Source of the DNA: Aureococcus anophagefferens
Lineage: Eukaryota; Sar; Pelagophyceae; Pelagomonadales; Pelagomonadaceae
Assembly: GCF_000186865.1 (NCBI RefSeq)
Contig: NW_008705636.1
Location: 1-14,416, forward strand
Direction of reading: 5' to 3'
DNA length: 14,416 bases
Positions 6,292 to 13,530 of this stretch are shown here, in pieces; the first letter of the stretch is position 1, and every line of letters starts with the position of its first letter. The notes under the pieces were generated by a model, which was not told where the DNA came from, made no database searches, and was given only the letters and a program-made list of their open reading frames with translations. The translations under genes were made by a program, and so were the position numbers.

Positions 6292-8760
6292 ATGGTTGTG
6301 TCCAACCCAGTCCCGCCGGAGCTGCACAGGTCTAAAAAATAGTACACCAGGGAGCAGCCCAGCCGCTCGTGAAGCATGACGCGCCGCCGTCGTCGCTGCC
6401 CCCCCGGCCCGACCATGGCGGGCCCGCTGCTCGTCTGGGAGCCCGGCGCGACGTTGTCCGTGCACGGCTTGACGGTGGCGCATTCCGGCCGTCCCATCCA
6501 GTGTCGGTTGGCGGCGGCGACTTCAGGTCGTGCGCGAGCACGCTGGTTCGGCACCCCCTGGCATCTCTGGGTTCGGACCTGCGAGGCCGCCGACTTCCGC
6601 GTTCGAGGGGGGCGCACGACCGTGCCGCGCTCCATGGAGGCGCGCTGGCTCGAGACTCACCGCGGCGCCCGAATCGCTCGCCGCCGCGCGGCGGGCTTTC
6701 AGGGCAACCGCGTGCTCGTCCGAGACCCACGGCGCCAGCCTCTGCGGCGTGGGCTACGCCGAGCCCAAGCAGACCTTCCCGGCGACATCATCTGCCGTAC
6801 CTACGCCTTCGCCGAAGACCTGGCGCGCGCTGTCCAGTCCCGCGCGCCTCGCGCGGGCCTCGACTTAAAACACCGACGCATGTGCCATCTACGGACGCAC
6901 TCGTCGGTGGGGGAGAGCCGAGGGAGACGCCGCCCCCCCCCCCGGGCCGACGGCAGGCCTTTTAGACCACGCCCTGGCCCCGCTTGACCTCCCCCTCCGC
7001 TCAGTCGAATCAACTGTGCTTAAACACAGTTCATGAGTCAACTGATAGACCATTGATCGATTGGACTCTCTGAGTAGTCATGAACAGTGATTATGGTGGG
7101 CGCCAAAACACCCCCTGGCGACCCTCCCGCTGGACCCCAGCGCATCAGGGGTCCGTCCAACATGTCTGTGGACGGGCTGCCAAGCACGACGCGCGCCGCG
7201 GCTCAAACCTGGTCAACGACCCGAGAAACGCGCATTGGGGACACCCGCGACCGCTTCGAGGCCCTCTCAGACACCCCTCGAGTGCCTCAGCCGCGTAGAT
7301 CGTCGTCTGGGCCCGGCGCTGACCGCCACGACCACTCGGAGCGCTCGACGCGCACCGCCGGGGCTGCCACGCGCGCGCGCGCGATGATGGACATAAAAAG
7401 GGAGCGGCGCTGGTGCGATCCCATCGTAACAAGGTCCCTGTGCGATCGCCCTAGCGCCGCTCCCTTTTTGTTGCACCAGGACCGACATATCGCCCCTCGA
7501 CGCGTCGAAATGGCCCGGATCCAGAGGCCCCGTTCGCCCCGAAATCGTGCTCGCCTCTCGAGATCGAGAGCGGCGCGTCGAAGATCGCCCGCCGGCGCGG
7601 CGCGAGCTCGAAGGCCGCCGGGGCGCCCGGCGGACCGAAACGCCGAACGCGGCTGCCAAAGTCGGGCGCTGCCCATCGGATCGGCTTCCCAGTGCCCTGG
7701 AGCCCCTGGGGAACTTTAGACCTGTGCTGCAGGGGCGCCCGTTTAGTGGACAGGCGCGGGCCTTACCAGCGCGGGTCGCGCTGGAGGCGTTTTTCGCGGC
7801 AGCCGCGGGCTTCACGGAGGAGTCGCCCGACAGCGGCGCCTTCCTAGGGGTGCTGGAAAGGGTAGCCTTGGAGATTTTTCGTGGGGACACTCTCTTACAA
7901 GTGCGCGGGTTCTCGCCAGGGCAGCAGATGGATTACATCGGTCGGGCGGTGCACCAGTTGGTGCGTGAGAATTATCTGCCGCTGGTTGATTTTCCTGAGT
8001 TTGAAGCAGCTGTGGCGGCGCTGTCGCAGGCTGTTCAGGGCCGGGCTGCGGATGTGAACTTCGAGTTATCGATTTGTGACGAGGCAAGGGCACCTGACTC
8101 AGTCGAGGGTCTGTTTCAGGTGAATGACAGAGCCCTCAGGGCTCCTGCCACTGTGGCACAGGTCCAGAGCATGTTGGATGCGCGAGATGCGACCAACAAG
8201 CGAGACTTCGAGACGATGCTGAGCAATAATAATGCGGCCAACAAGCGAGACTTTGAGACGATGCTGAGCGATAATAATGTAACGTTAACAGCCAGTATTA
8301 CAGACATAGTGAAGCAGCAATTGACAGAGGCGCTTGCGGCAGCCCGCGGGTCTTCGATCCGCCGGCGTCGCCGGGGTTGGAGCTGGCAAAGACGGTGTAT
8401 GCAGATATCAAAGATAAGTGGTGCGAGGTCAATGTCATGGGCCACCGCAATGGGATGATCTGTGTGGCATGGACAGGCGGGCAGTCGCAGCAACTGCGCA
8501 GTGCAGAGTTGCCTCGGAGCAAGGTCCGGACGCTTGAGGAGCATAACAATCTTAAAGGGCGCTTCCTTATTGGGCAGTTTCCCATGCTTATGCGTTTCTT
8601 CGGCGCTGTCGGAGAGGTAGAGCAGCATCAGTACATCAGAATGCTGGCAAGCGGAGTTAAGTCCGTGGCCGGCGACGCCTATAACCTTGACGTCAAAGCG
8701 GCTGCGGTGGAGCGGGCTATTTCGAGCATCGGGATGAACGAGATGATAGGATATTATTAG
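6292..8760 (+). CDS. Gene family copy 1, interrupted by an element and frame-shifted
   Basis: The start ATG (6292) is placed by alignment with copy 2 at 13866. Unspliced, the frame stops at TAG 6340-6342 inside the inserted element. With the element spliced (6330-7719), exon 1 is 38 nt and exon 2 runs from 7720. Matching landmarks in both copies are RPFS-QA-ALPAR-AL, IFRGD, AVHQLVRENYL, ELSICDE and DARDATNKRDFETML. The middle includes a heptad-like, repeat-containing helix region (KRDFETML). Around 8345 coding switches from one frame to the next (the first stops at 8456-8458). The second frame, VFDPPASPGLELAKTVYADI through to TAG 8758-8760, is clearly coding (KSVAGDAYNLDVKAAAVERA). No slippery site is seen there, so an indel or assembly error is likelier than programmed shifting. 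The total would be about 390 residues. Function is unknown. Confidence 0.6.
6325..7726. mobile_element. Non-autonomous DNA transposon or introner, 1402 bp, inside copy 1
   Basis: Terminal inverted repeats are 12 bp and perfect: CACAGGTCTAAA (6325-6336) and TTTAGACCTGTG (7715-7726). They are flanked by a 3-bp duplication CTG (6322-6324 and 7727-7729). The CAC end and 3-bp duplication resemble the CACTA/EnSpm group; this is inference. Removing the element plus one CTG restores a frame that aligns codon for codon with copy 2. The left repeat contains CAG|GT and the right one TTTAG|A, so the element carries its own splice sites (intron 6330-7719, 1390 nt). The interior is GC-rich, with an 11-C run at 6933-6943, a (GC)n run near 7371-7382 and a 17-bp inverted repeat at 7395-7469. 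Several overlapping open frames of about 200 codons exist in this GC-rich DNA, but none resembles a transposase. Confidence 0.85.
7395..7469. repeat. Perfect 17-bp inverted repeat with 41-nt loop
   Basis: AAAAAGGGAGCGGCGCT (7395-7411) is exactly complementary to 7453-7469. The loop contains two related segments (GTGCGATC at about 7413 and 7440). It could be a nested miniature element, although I see no target duplication, or a structured RNA within the long intron. Confidence 0.7.
8189..8278 (+). repeat. Two tandem 45-bp coding repeats
   Basis: Two 15-codon units, ATNKRDFETMLSNNN and AANKRDFETMLSDNN, lie head to tail (8189-8233 and 8234-8278). Copy 2 of the family has a single unit at the same place (about 14346-14390). 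This is an in-frame tandem duplication that lengthens a probable helical segment. Confidence 0.8.
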
Positions 8761-9065
8761 CCTTTTTTGTAAAATGTCGTCCGTATCTCTCAAATATCAG
8801 TCAAACAAGTTTTCCTGATATTCGTGAGAAACAAACAAATTTGACAAAAAAGTTAATAATATCTCGGTCTCGCGGAAAAACTAAAACATAACATTAATTA
8901 TCAGTAATCTTCAAAATTTTCTGTTACATATCAGTATTCCTTGGTGCTGGAGTGCAAGGCGCGGAGGATTTGTTCGGTCGAAGGCGAGCAACTTAGTTCG
9001 CGTCGGGGCAGCCTCTTCCAGTACCCTATTCGGGTCTGGTCTTCTAACGGATAGTTAGATACCGA
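8761..9065. other. AT-rich spacer between family copy 1 and the five-ORF island
   Basis: No gene is seen. It opens with a T-run after the TAG. AATATCAG (8793-8800) is inverted at 8815-8822 (CTGATATT), and TATCAGT recurs near 8795, 8907 and 8934. It is more AT-rich than the flanking genes. It probably contains the 3' end of copy 1 and the left boundary of the island. Confidence 0.4.
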
Positions 9066-9075
9066 TTTATATAAG
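9066..9075 (+). promoter_or_regulatory. TATA-like box for the forward ORFs
   Basis: TTTATATAAG lies about 107 nt upstream of the ATG at 9182 and just before the 22-bp tandem repeat. A clear TATA-like element fits a viral or plasmid promoter. It would be unusual for a dinoflagellate nuclear gene. Confidence 0.4.
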
Positions 9076-9076
9076 C

Positions 9077-9120
9077 ATGATACTTCCCCGTATCACCAAT
9101 GATACTTTCAGTATCACCAC
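9077..9120. repeat. Tandem 22-bp repeats, each with an internal palindrome
   Basis: Units 9077-9098 and 9099-9120 share ATGATACTT at the start and GTATCACCA toward the end. In each, GATAC and GTATC form an inverted pair; the second unit has GATACT-TTC-AGTATC. Tandem palindromic sites next to a TATA box suggest repeated binding of a dimeric regulator or initiator protein. Confidence 0.65.
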
Positions 9121-9181
9121 ATACGGACCCTAACCTTACCCTATTCCTGCGACTTTTCAGATAATTGGAGCTCTGCACGTT

Positions 9182-9502
9182 ATGGCGGGCGCGCATGCGC
9201 TTGTCTCGTTCATGCAGAGCGGCGCAATTGCGGAGGGTGATCTAGTGCTTGCTCCTGCTGCGTTGCTTCCAGTGGAATGGCGTTCTTCGCGCGGAATTGA
9301 AGGGCGGGTGCGTCTGGTGGGCACGGTCATGGATGTCACGCGCGAGGCGGCTGGTGTGCGCGTTCGGCTTAAGGTGAACACGTATCAAGCTGCCGTTGTG
9401 TTGCCAGGCACCCATGCATGCCTGCAGCACTTTGTGCGGCCGGGTCCTGTCCGTCGGCGCGTGTTTAGGGTCGTAAAAATTGGCTCGTTTAATTCAAAAT
9501 AA
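9182..9502 (+). CDS. Island ORF 1, unknown 106-residue protein
   Basis: It runs from ATG 9182 to TAA 9500-9502. The sequence is rich in alternating hydrophobic residues (EGRVRLVGTVMDVTREAAG, GVRVRLKVNTYQAAVVLPG), which suggests a small beta-rich fold, and ends in a basic tail (GPVRRRVFRVVKIGSFNSK). No domain is recognised. It is the first of three closely packed forward ORFs behind the TATA-like box and tandem repeats. The next frame (-1) is open from 9493, overlapping this ORF's end by 10 nt, so the two may be one protein joined by frameshifting or split by an indel. It has no intron signals. Confidence 0.5.
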   Translation: MAGAHALVSFMQSGAIAEGDLVLAPAALLPVEWRSSRGIEGRVRLVGTVMDVTREAAGVRVRLKVNTYQAAVVLPGTHACLQHFVRPGPVRRRVFRVVKIGSFNSK

Positions 9503-9531
9503 TTGCACTCTATTTTGGGTTTTTCGTTGAC

Positions 9532-9984
9532 GTGGCGCGCTATAGGAATGATCCCATTGATGGCCCCTGCTGGGTATTGCAGGTGGCCTTAGCATTCAAC
9601 GAAAATGGATGGGCAGATGAGCATTTTGGCGCATGCGCCGACAATGCGCTGATGCTATGCAGGCTTCATGGTTATTCGCCGTCCACAAAAATGGGCTTTG
9701 TGGGGAGCTGGGAGGGCGATCCTGCCTTCTCCCTCCCTGTCACAGATACAAACATCATTAGGAGCAGGGTCTCGTGCCATGAGCCCATGCAGTACTGCCC
9801 GGGCGTGAGTAAGCGCCGCAGGTCATCTATAGAGATGCCGCCGGTCGAGAAGACGCCGCCCGAGATGGAGGCCGCTTTTAAGGGGCAGGTTTTGTCTGGT
9901 GTGCAGGGAATTCTGAAGCACAAGAAACCTGGTGTATGGTCCGGTGTCTCGTTTTTTTGGGGGGGTGATCGTCTTGTCGTGTAG
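9532..9984 (+). CDS. Island ORF 2, unknown 150-residue protein, no ATG start
   Basis: The frame is open from 9493 (after TAA 9490-9492) to TAG 9982-9984. There is no ATG in its first part; the codon at 9532 is GTG. The protein reads well from there (DGPCWVLQVALAFNENGWAD, SRVSCHEPMQYCPGVSKRRR), ending in a hydrophobic aromatic tail (GVWSGVSFFWGGDRLVV). No family is recognised. Because ORF 2 lacks an ATG and overlaps ORF 1 in the -1 frame, it may be expressed as an extension of ORF 1. It is also in the same frame as ORF 3, separated only by the TAG and five sense codons, so readthrough would join them. Confidence 0.5.
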   Translation: MARYRNDPIDGPCWVLQVALAFNENGWADEHFGACADNALMLCRLHGYSPSTKMGFVGSWEGDPAFSLPVTDTNIIRSRVSCHEPMQYCPGVSKRRRSSIEMPPVEKTPPEMEAAFKGQVLSGVQGILKHKKPGVWSGVSFFWGGDRLVV

Positions 9985-9999
9985 GAGTTCGCTGTTGGT

Positions 10000-10641
10000 A
10001 TGGTTGAGCTAACCCACTTCCCGCGGTCCCTTTGGCTGTCCATGCCCAAGGGCACTGCTGTTGTTGTGAAAACCACGGGTCAAGTTCAGCTTGTGTCCTC
10101 TCCAAACTTCGTGGTCACGCTGCAGCACACGCCGTGCTACGTGCAAGAGACGAAGTTTGTCGACAAGGAGCACATCGACGCTCTGCGCACTTTCCTTCAG
10201 CACCCTACTTTCAATGTATTTCATAGGTGCCAGAGGCCCACAGTTGGAGTCCCTGTGCATCTTCAGTTTGGCGACATTAACGTCGTGGGCGTGCCGGGCA
10301 CTTCGATTAAGTTCTCCTACAACTTCACCATGTCTACTATGCGAATTTACGTAGTATCGGCGAAGGTCGTCGCGGTCTCGCATCAGCAAGCTGTGGCCTA
10401 TGCCGCATGCGCCTCCCCCCCTCACTCTTCTCCTCTTGCGGTTCCGGCTCCTAGCCCCCCTGCGTTCGACGACAACACGCTGGTAGGGTACGAGCTCGAC
10501 GTGCAGGACGGGTCGTACAAGGTGACACTGGAGGGGGGGCAGTGGTCCCTCGTCCTCACCGACGGTGCGGGACCGTCGGTGATCTTAGAGACGCGCGCAG
10601 GCATCGAGAAGCGCGTGCTAGCTGACGTAAGCGAGGCTTAA
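10000..10641 (+). CDS. Island ORF 3, unknown 213-residue protein
   Basis: It runs from ATG 10000 to TAA 10639-10641. The N-terminal two thirds look beta-rich (GTAVVVKTTGQVQLVSSPNF, VPVHLQFGDINVVGVPGTS). Then come a proline/serine linker (SPPHSSPLAVPAPSPPAFDD) and a second small domain (LVGYELDVQDGSYKVTLEGG). A two-domain architecture with a proline hinge suits a structural or capsid-associated protein, but no homologue is recognised and this is speculation. It starts 15 nt after the stop of ORF 2, in the same frame. Two hairpins follow its stop. Confidence 0.55.
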   Translation: MVELTHFPRSLWLSMPKGTAVVVKTTGQVQLVSSPNFVVTLQHTPCYVQETKFVDKEHIDALRTFLQHPTFNVFHRCQRPTVGVPVHLQFGDINVVGVPGTSIKFSYNFTMSTMRIYVVSAKVVAVSHQQAVAYAACASPPHSSPLAVPAPSPPAFDDNTLVGYELDVQDGSYKVTLEGGQWSLVLTDGAGPSVILETRAGIEKRVLADVSEA

Positions 10642-11056
10642 GTTCGCCAAGCCGTGTGGTGGCGTCTGCATTGCTGCGTACGGCTTGGGGCTTCCGGGTG
10701 CAAAGCAGCCCTTTGTTGTCGCGAGGCGACAAAACGCGATGTAGGTCCCGGTGTTTGCGTGGGAAGTCGACTTTCTGGGTGTTGCTTTCATCGGCGACGT
10801 ACGTGTGAGCCGGCGGGAGTAAGGCCGCGGTGCGACGGTTGGCGTGCGGATTGGCTGTCGCTACCTGGGCATGTTGGTTTTTTACGGTGGCATCTTCGAG
10901 GTGCGCTACGTTTTGCGTCGTGGGTGGTCGTGGGGTGTCGGCGTCGGGTGGTGTTCGGACGTACGGTGGGAGGCATGCGCGTGGGGGGAGGTGTCCCTGC
11001 TGGTGCTGCCTTCCACACTACTAGTAGTGGTCCCCAGATTGCTAGTAGTGTTTAGG
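10642..11056. terminator. Convergent intergenic zone with hairpins
   Basis: This zone separates forward ORF 3 from the reverse ORF ending at 11057. Directly after the TAA is a 9-bp inverted repeat, CCAAGCCGT (10647-10655) and ACGGCTTGG (10680-10688). Next is a tight hairpin TTGTCGC-GAG-GCGACAA (10716-10732). Nearer the reverse gene is a 14-bp palindrome CACTACTAGTAGTG (11016-11029), with CTAGTAGTG repeated just downstream near 11042. The position suggests 3'-end formation for both transcripts. The plus strand is G/T-rich, which creates misleading open frames; I call none of them. Confidence 0.45.
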
Positions 11057-12325
11057 CTAGTTTGTGGGAGTGGGCTCCTGCCAGCGATTGAAGTGTGCCT
11101 GCGCGCAGAGCTTAGCTGCTGCCTTTGCTATGGCAAGGTTGACGCCCTGGCCGACGATCGTGCGGCCCAGGCTTTCAGAGACCATGTCCAGGTTGAATTT
11201 TAGGTTGCTGCCCTGGGCTCGTAGCTGGAGTAGCTTTTCCTTTGATACCTGTGTTATTTTTCCTGATCTTGCATGTTTGAACTTCATGCCAGTGCACGTC
11301 AAGGTGCCTATTTTTTCTTTTGTGCTAATCCATTTTGCTCTGGATCCTGTGTTCATTTTGAAGTGGCCTTTCCCAAGTATCGATTCGACCGTTGGTCCTG
11401 CTTTCTCCTGCATGTTTTCTAAATGTGCCTCGATGTTGTCGATGCTGAAGCCTTCCGAGACAAAAACCCGGTGCCTTTTTTCTTCACCTGCTAGCTTGAT
11501 GGTGCGGATATGTGCCTGTTTGAACCACTGTGTAAATTTTTTAATAATCAGGTGGTTGACGACGAATTCGGCGAAGAACGTGACGATGTGCTTCTTGCCT
11601 AAGTTCGTTACTATTTCTGCGAGTTTTTTAATCTGTTCATCGTAGTCCTCGTAATCCGGCGAGCTGCCGCTGCTTGGAGAAGCGTTCTTGCAGCACATGC
11701 ATGCGTTGAAATGCACATGGGCGCCGCTCGGTATGTCGACCGTTGCGAGCTTGACGAACTCGCGTGCGCTTGTCTCGTCCATGTCCACGAGTGAAAATTT
11801 CGTCCGCAGGTTGCGTTGGCACGATTTTTGGAATTTCATGTTGTTGTCACTGGCAAAGACATGCTTGTAGGGCTTTTGCGAGAAGGGTTTATCCAGCATG
11901 CCTCCGCCGACGTAGGCGGCAACGGTGTAGATGACTTTTTGCGCGGCCTGGCGCGTTCGTGTCGGTCTTATGGTGCCTGCCACATTTGGCCTGTGGAGTT
12001 GATTTCGTTTAGCTTCGTTCGCCTGTTGCCTGGCAATTTTGTTAAACGCGTTTCCGGGGCGCGTCACTGCGCGGGGGTGTATTCCCGCTTCTTCCTCGCG
12101 CGCCTGCTTGGCGCATTCCTTGCACTGCAAGAGAGCCGCGCAGTGTATGCGCCGCATTTCTTTGCACCGTGAGCACCTTGCCCATGCATCGCGCTTGATC
12201 TTGCCGCGTTTTTTGGGGTTCGGAGTTCCGTCGCGGTTACGCTTGCGCTTCGGAACGCCCGCGTTGTTGTCGTGTGCGGGTGGCGCGACGCCGGCGCACC
12301 GCAGCGACTCGCGCTTCGTCTCCAT
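11057..12325 (-). CDS. Island ORF 4, basic zinc-ribbon-like protein, 422 residues
   Basis: The start ATG is at 12325 and the stop TAG at 11059-11057. The frame stays open upstream to 12853, but that part is the shadow of the neighbouring gene. Residues 25-45 are strongly basic (PKRKR, PKKRGKIKR), a likely nuclear localisation signal. C51, C54, C62, C68 and C71 form a CSRCKEMRRIHCAALLQCKE-type cluster that could bind zinc. A second cysteine group (HVHFNACMCC) follows an acidic, serine-rich loop. The rest is helical and lysine-rich, ending with GRTIVGQGVNLAIAKAAAK. The composition suggests a nucleic-acid binding protein acting in the nucleus. No Walker A motif or polymerase motif is present. 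Homologues are not recognised. It is transcribed toward the forward ORFs. Confidence 0.6.
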   Translation of the reverse strand: METKRESLRCAGVAPPAHDNNAGVPKRKRNRDGTPNPKKRGKIKRDAWARCSRCKEMRRIHCAALLQCKECAKQAREEEAGIHPRAVTRPGNAFNKIARQQANEAKRNQLHRPNVAGTIRPTRTRQAAQKVIYTVAAYVGGGMLDKPFSQKPYKHVFASDNNMKFQKSCQRNLRTKFSLVDMDETSAREFVKLATVDIPSGAHVHFNACMCCKNASPSSGSSPDYEDYDEQIKKLAEIVTNLGKKHIVTFFAEFVVNHLIIKKFTQWFKQAHIRTIKLAGEEKRHRVFVSEGFSIDNIEAHLENMQEKAGPTVESILGKGHFKMNTGSRAKWISTKEKIGTLTCTGMKFKHARSGKITQVSKEKLLQLRAQGSNLKFNLDMVSESLGRTIVGQGVNLAIAKAAAKLCAQAHFNRWQEPTPTN

Positions 12326-12411
12326 TACGTGGCGCTGCCTTCGAGATTTACATGTATTGTTGCGTGTAAGATATTTCGTGGATATATTACGAAGTAAAAA
12401 GTTAGGTGGTA
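12326..12411 (-). promoter_or_regulatory. Short AT-rich promoter-like gap between reverse ORFs
   Basis: These 86 nt separate the stop of ORF 5 (12412) from the ATG of ORF 4 (12325). They are much more AT-rich than the coding DNA and contain TAATATAT (about 12389-12382), about 57 nt upstream of the ATG on the minus strand. This suggests that ORF 4 has its own promoter rather than being the second gene of one message. Confidence 0.35.
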
Positions 12412-13530
12412 CTAGAGCTTGTTCCACATGGCGGCGATTTTGTCGGGGCGGGGCTCCAGGCCGGTCGCGTTGCGCTCGGCGTCGCGGATGGCAGCGAGCT
12501 GGGCTCGCACGCGGCGCTTCGTGAGCCAAGTCGCTGCGGCCGCGGGTGTCTTGATGCGGCCGTTCTTCGTGAGCTCGTTCTGCATGCCCTCGGCGAAGCA
12601 CAGGTGCATGGCGACCAAGAAGGGAGAGGACGTGGGGAAGAGGGCCCGGGCCTCGGCGAAGGAGATGTGCTTGTTCGCTGCCTTCGTGCACAGGACCTGG
12701 GCGCTGGACGTCGCGTAGCAGCCCATGAGCCGGACCGCGTCCTCGGCGCTCGCAGAGCACCAGAGGACCGAGCGGATCACCCACTGGCCTACGTACGGCG
12801 AGGACCAGATGCGACCGAGCCTCTCGCGGATCTGTGCGATTTCCGCAGGGCACACCTGCCCATCCTGCAGTTTGGACAGCAGGCCGTGGAGCGTGATATC
12901 CTTCGCGAGTGCTCTCATGCTCTCCAAATAGGCATCTCGCTTGTCAGACCCCGGTTCGCCGCAGGCACAAGGGCCCAGGAAGCCGTAGGCGGCGCTGTAG
13001 TGCTTGGTCCATGCGAGCGTCTCCTGGTCGTTGCAGGCGTATCGGTGTTTGTGCCGGCAGCGCACCTCCGCAGCGCAGTCCACGATGAAGTTCGCCATGG
13101 CCTCGGAGTCGCGACGGTAGGGCATGTCGTCGGACCCGAGCTGCTCGACCATGTCGCCAACGGACGGGCCGAGCTTGCTGAGGCAGATCGGCACGGCGAA
13201 GTACGACGGCAGGCGCATGTCCTTGGCTCTTGCGATGCCTTCTCGCATCTTCAGCAGGTCTGATGGAGGTGCATCTGTTGCAAAATTTTCGGCATACGAG
13301 CGCAAAAATTTGCGGGCGAGGGGCACGATTTTCTTCTTGTTTTCGTCCACATCGGCGGGCCGGATCGGCCCTTGAAGGCCCTCGAGCTCGTCATGCTTCT
13401 CTAGCTGACTGTCTCGGTGCAGCTCGGCGTTCTTGTTCCAGCATTTCGCGAGCGAGCCCGCGCGATGGCCGCCTCGCCCCTTTTTGATGCGAAAATTGTC
13501 GCTTTTCCTTGCCGCGCGCGCTTTCGGCAT
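12412..13530 (-). CDS. Island ORF 5, unknown 372-residue protein
   Basis: I take ATG 13530 (MPKARAARKSDNFRIKKGRG) as the start. The frame is open upstream to 13641, but that part is GC-rich repeat-like sequence. The stop TAG is at 12414-12412. The N-terminus is basic, like a nuclear localisation or DNA-binding tail. The body is largely helical and contains a Cys/His-rich stretch (VRCRHKHRYACND, FLGPCACGEPGSDK). Near the C-terminus is a basic segment (WLTKRRVRAQLAAIRDAERN). No domain is recognised and no ATPase or nuclease motif is visible. It is intronless and separated by 86 nt from ORF 4 on the same strand. Confidence 0.6.
   Translation of the reverse strand: MPKARAARKSDNFRIKKGRGGHRAGSLAKCWNKNAELHRDSQLEKHDELEGLQGPIRPADVDENKKKIVPLARKFLRSYAENFATDAPPSDLLKMREGIARAKDMRLPSYFAVPICLSKLGPSVGDMVEQLGSDDMPYRRDSEAMANFIVDCAAEVRCRHKHRYACNDQETLAWTKHYSAAYGFLGPCACGEPGSDKRDAYLESMRALAKDITLHGLLSKLQDGQVCPAEIAQIRERLGRIWSSPYVGQWVIRSVLWCSASAEDAVRLMGCYATSSAQVLCTKAANKHISFAEARALFPTSSPFLVAMHLCFAEGMQNELTKNGRIKTPAAAATWLTKRRVRAQLAAIRDAERNATGLEPRPDKIAAMWNKL

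Noticed and set aside
6369..6987. Overlapping open frames of about 200 codons on both strands inside the inserted element, considered as a transposase.
   Set aside because: The region is very GC-rich, several frames are open at once, and the products are arginine/proline-rich with no DDE or other motif.
7087..7719. 210-codon plus-strand frame and opposing minus-strand frames in the right half of the element.
   Set aside because: Same GC-rich artefact: the frame crosses a (GC)n run and the 17-bp hairpin and has low-complexity composition.
7547..7719. Starting family copy 1 at the in-frame ATG-like codon at 7547.
   Set aside because: This part lies inside the element, reads as arginine-rich noise and has no counterpart in copy 2; homology begins only after 7726.
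4787..9984. Reassigned TAG code, because two in-frame TAGs (4789-4787 and 9982-9984) sit between coding-like segments.
   Set aside because: Other convincing genes end at TAG (8758, 12412, 11057), and introns or separate starts explain the two cases.
10654..11203. Hydrophobic plus-strand frames in the convergent gap and a basic minus-strand frame at 10788-11018.
   Set aside because: G/T-rich DNA automatically yields Gly/Val/Leu/Trp-rich frames; the frame that reads best is broken by stops near 10742 and 10820.
11680..11720. HVH in island ORF 4 considered as an HUH-type replication initiator motif.
   Set aside because: No matching upstream motif, no convincing tyrosine motif at the right spacing and no helicase Walker A; three residues are not enough.
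12326..12853. N-terminal extension of island ORF 4 to 12853.
   Set aside because: It overlaps ORF 5 in another frame and its composition is that of a shadow; the ATG at 12325 follows an AT-rich gap.
12406..13263. 285-codon plus-strand frame opposite island ORF 5.
   Set aside because: It mirrors codon bias of the minus-strand gene; product is arginine/glycine/alanine-rich with no motif.
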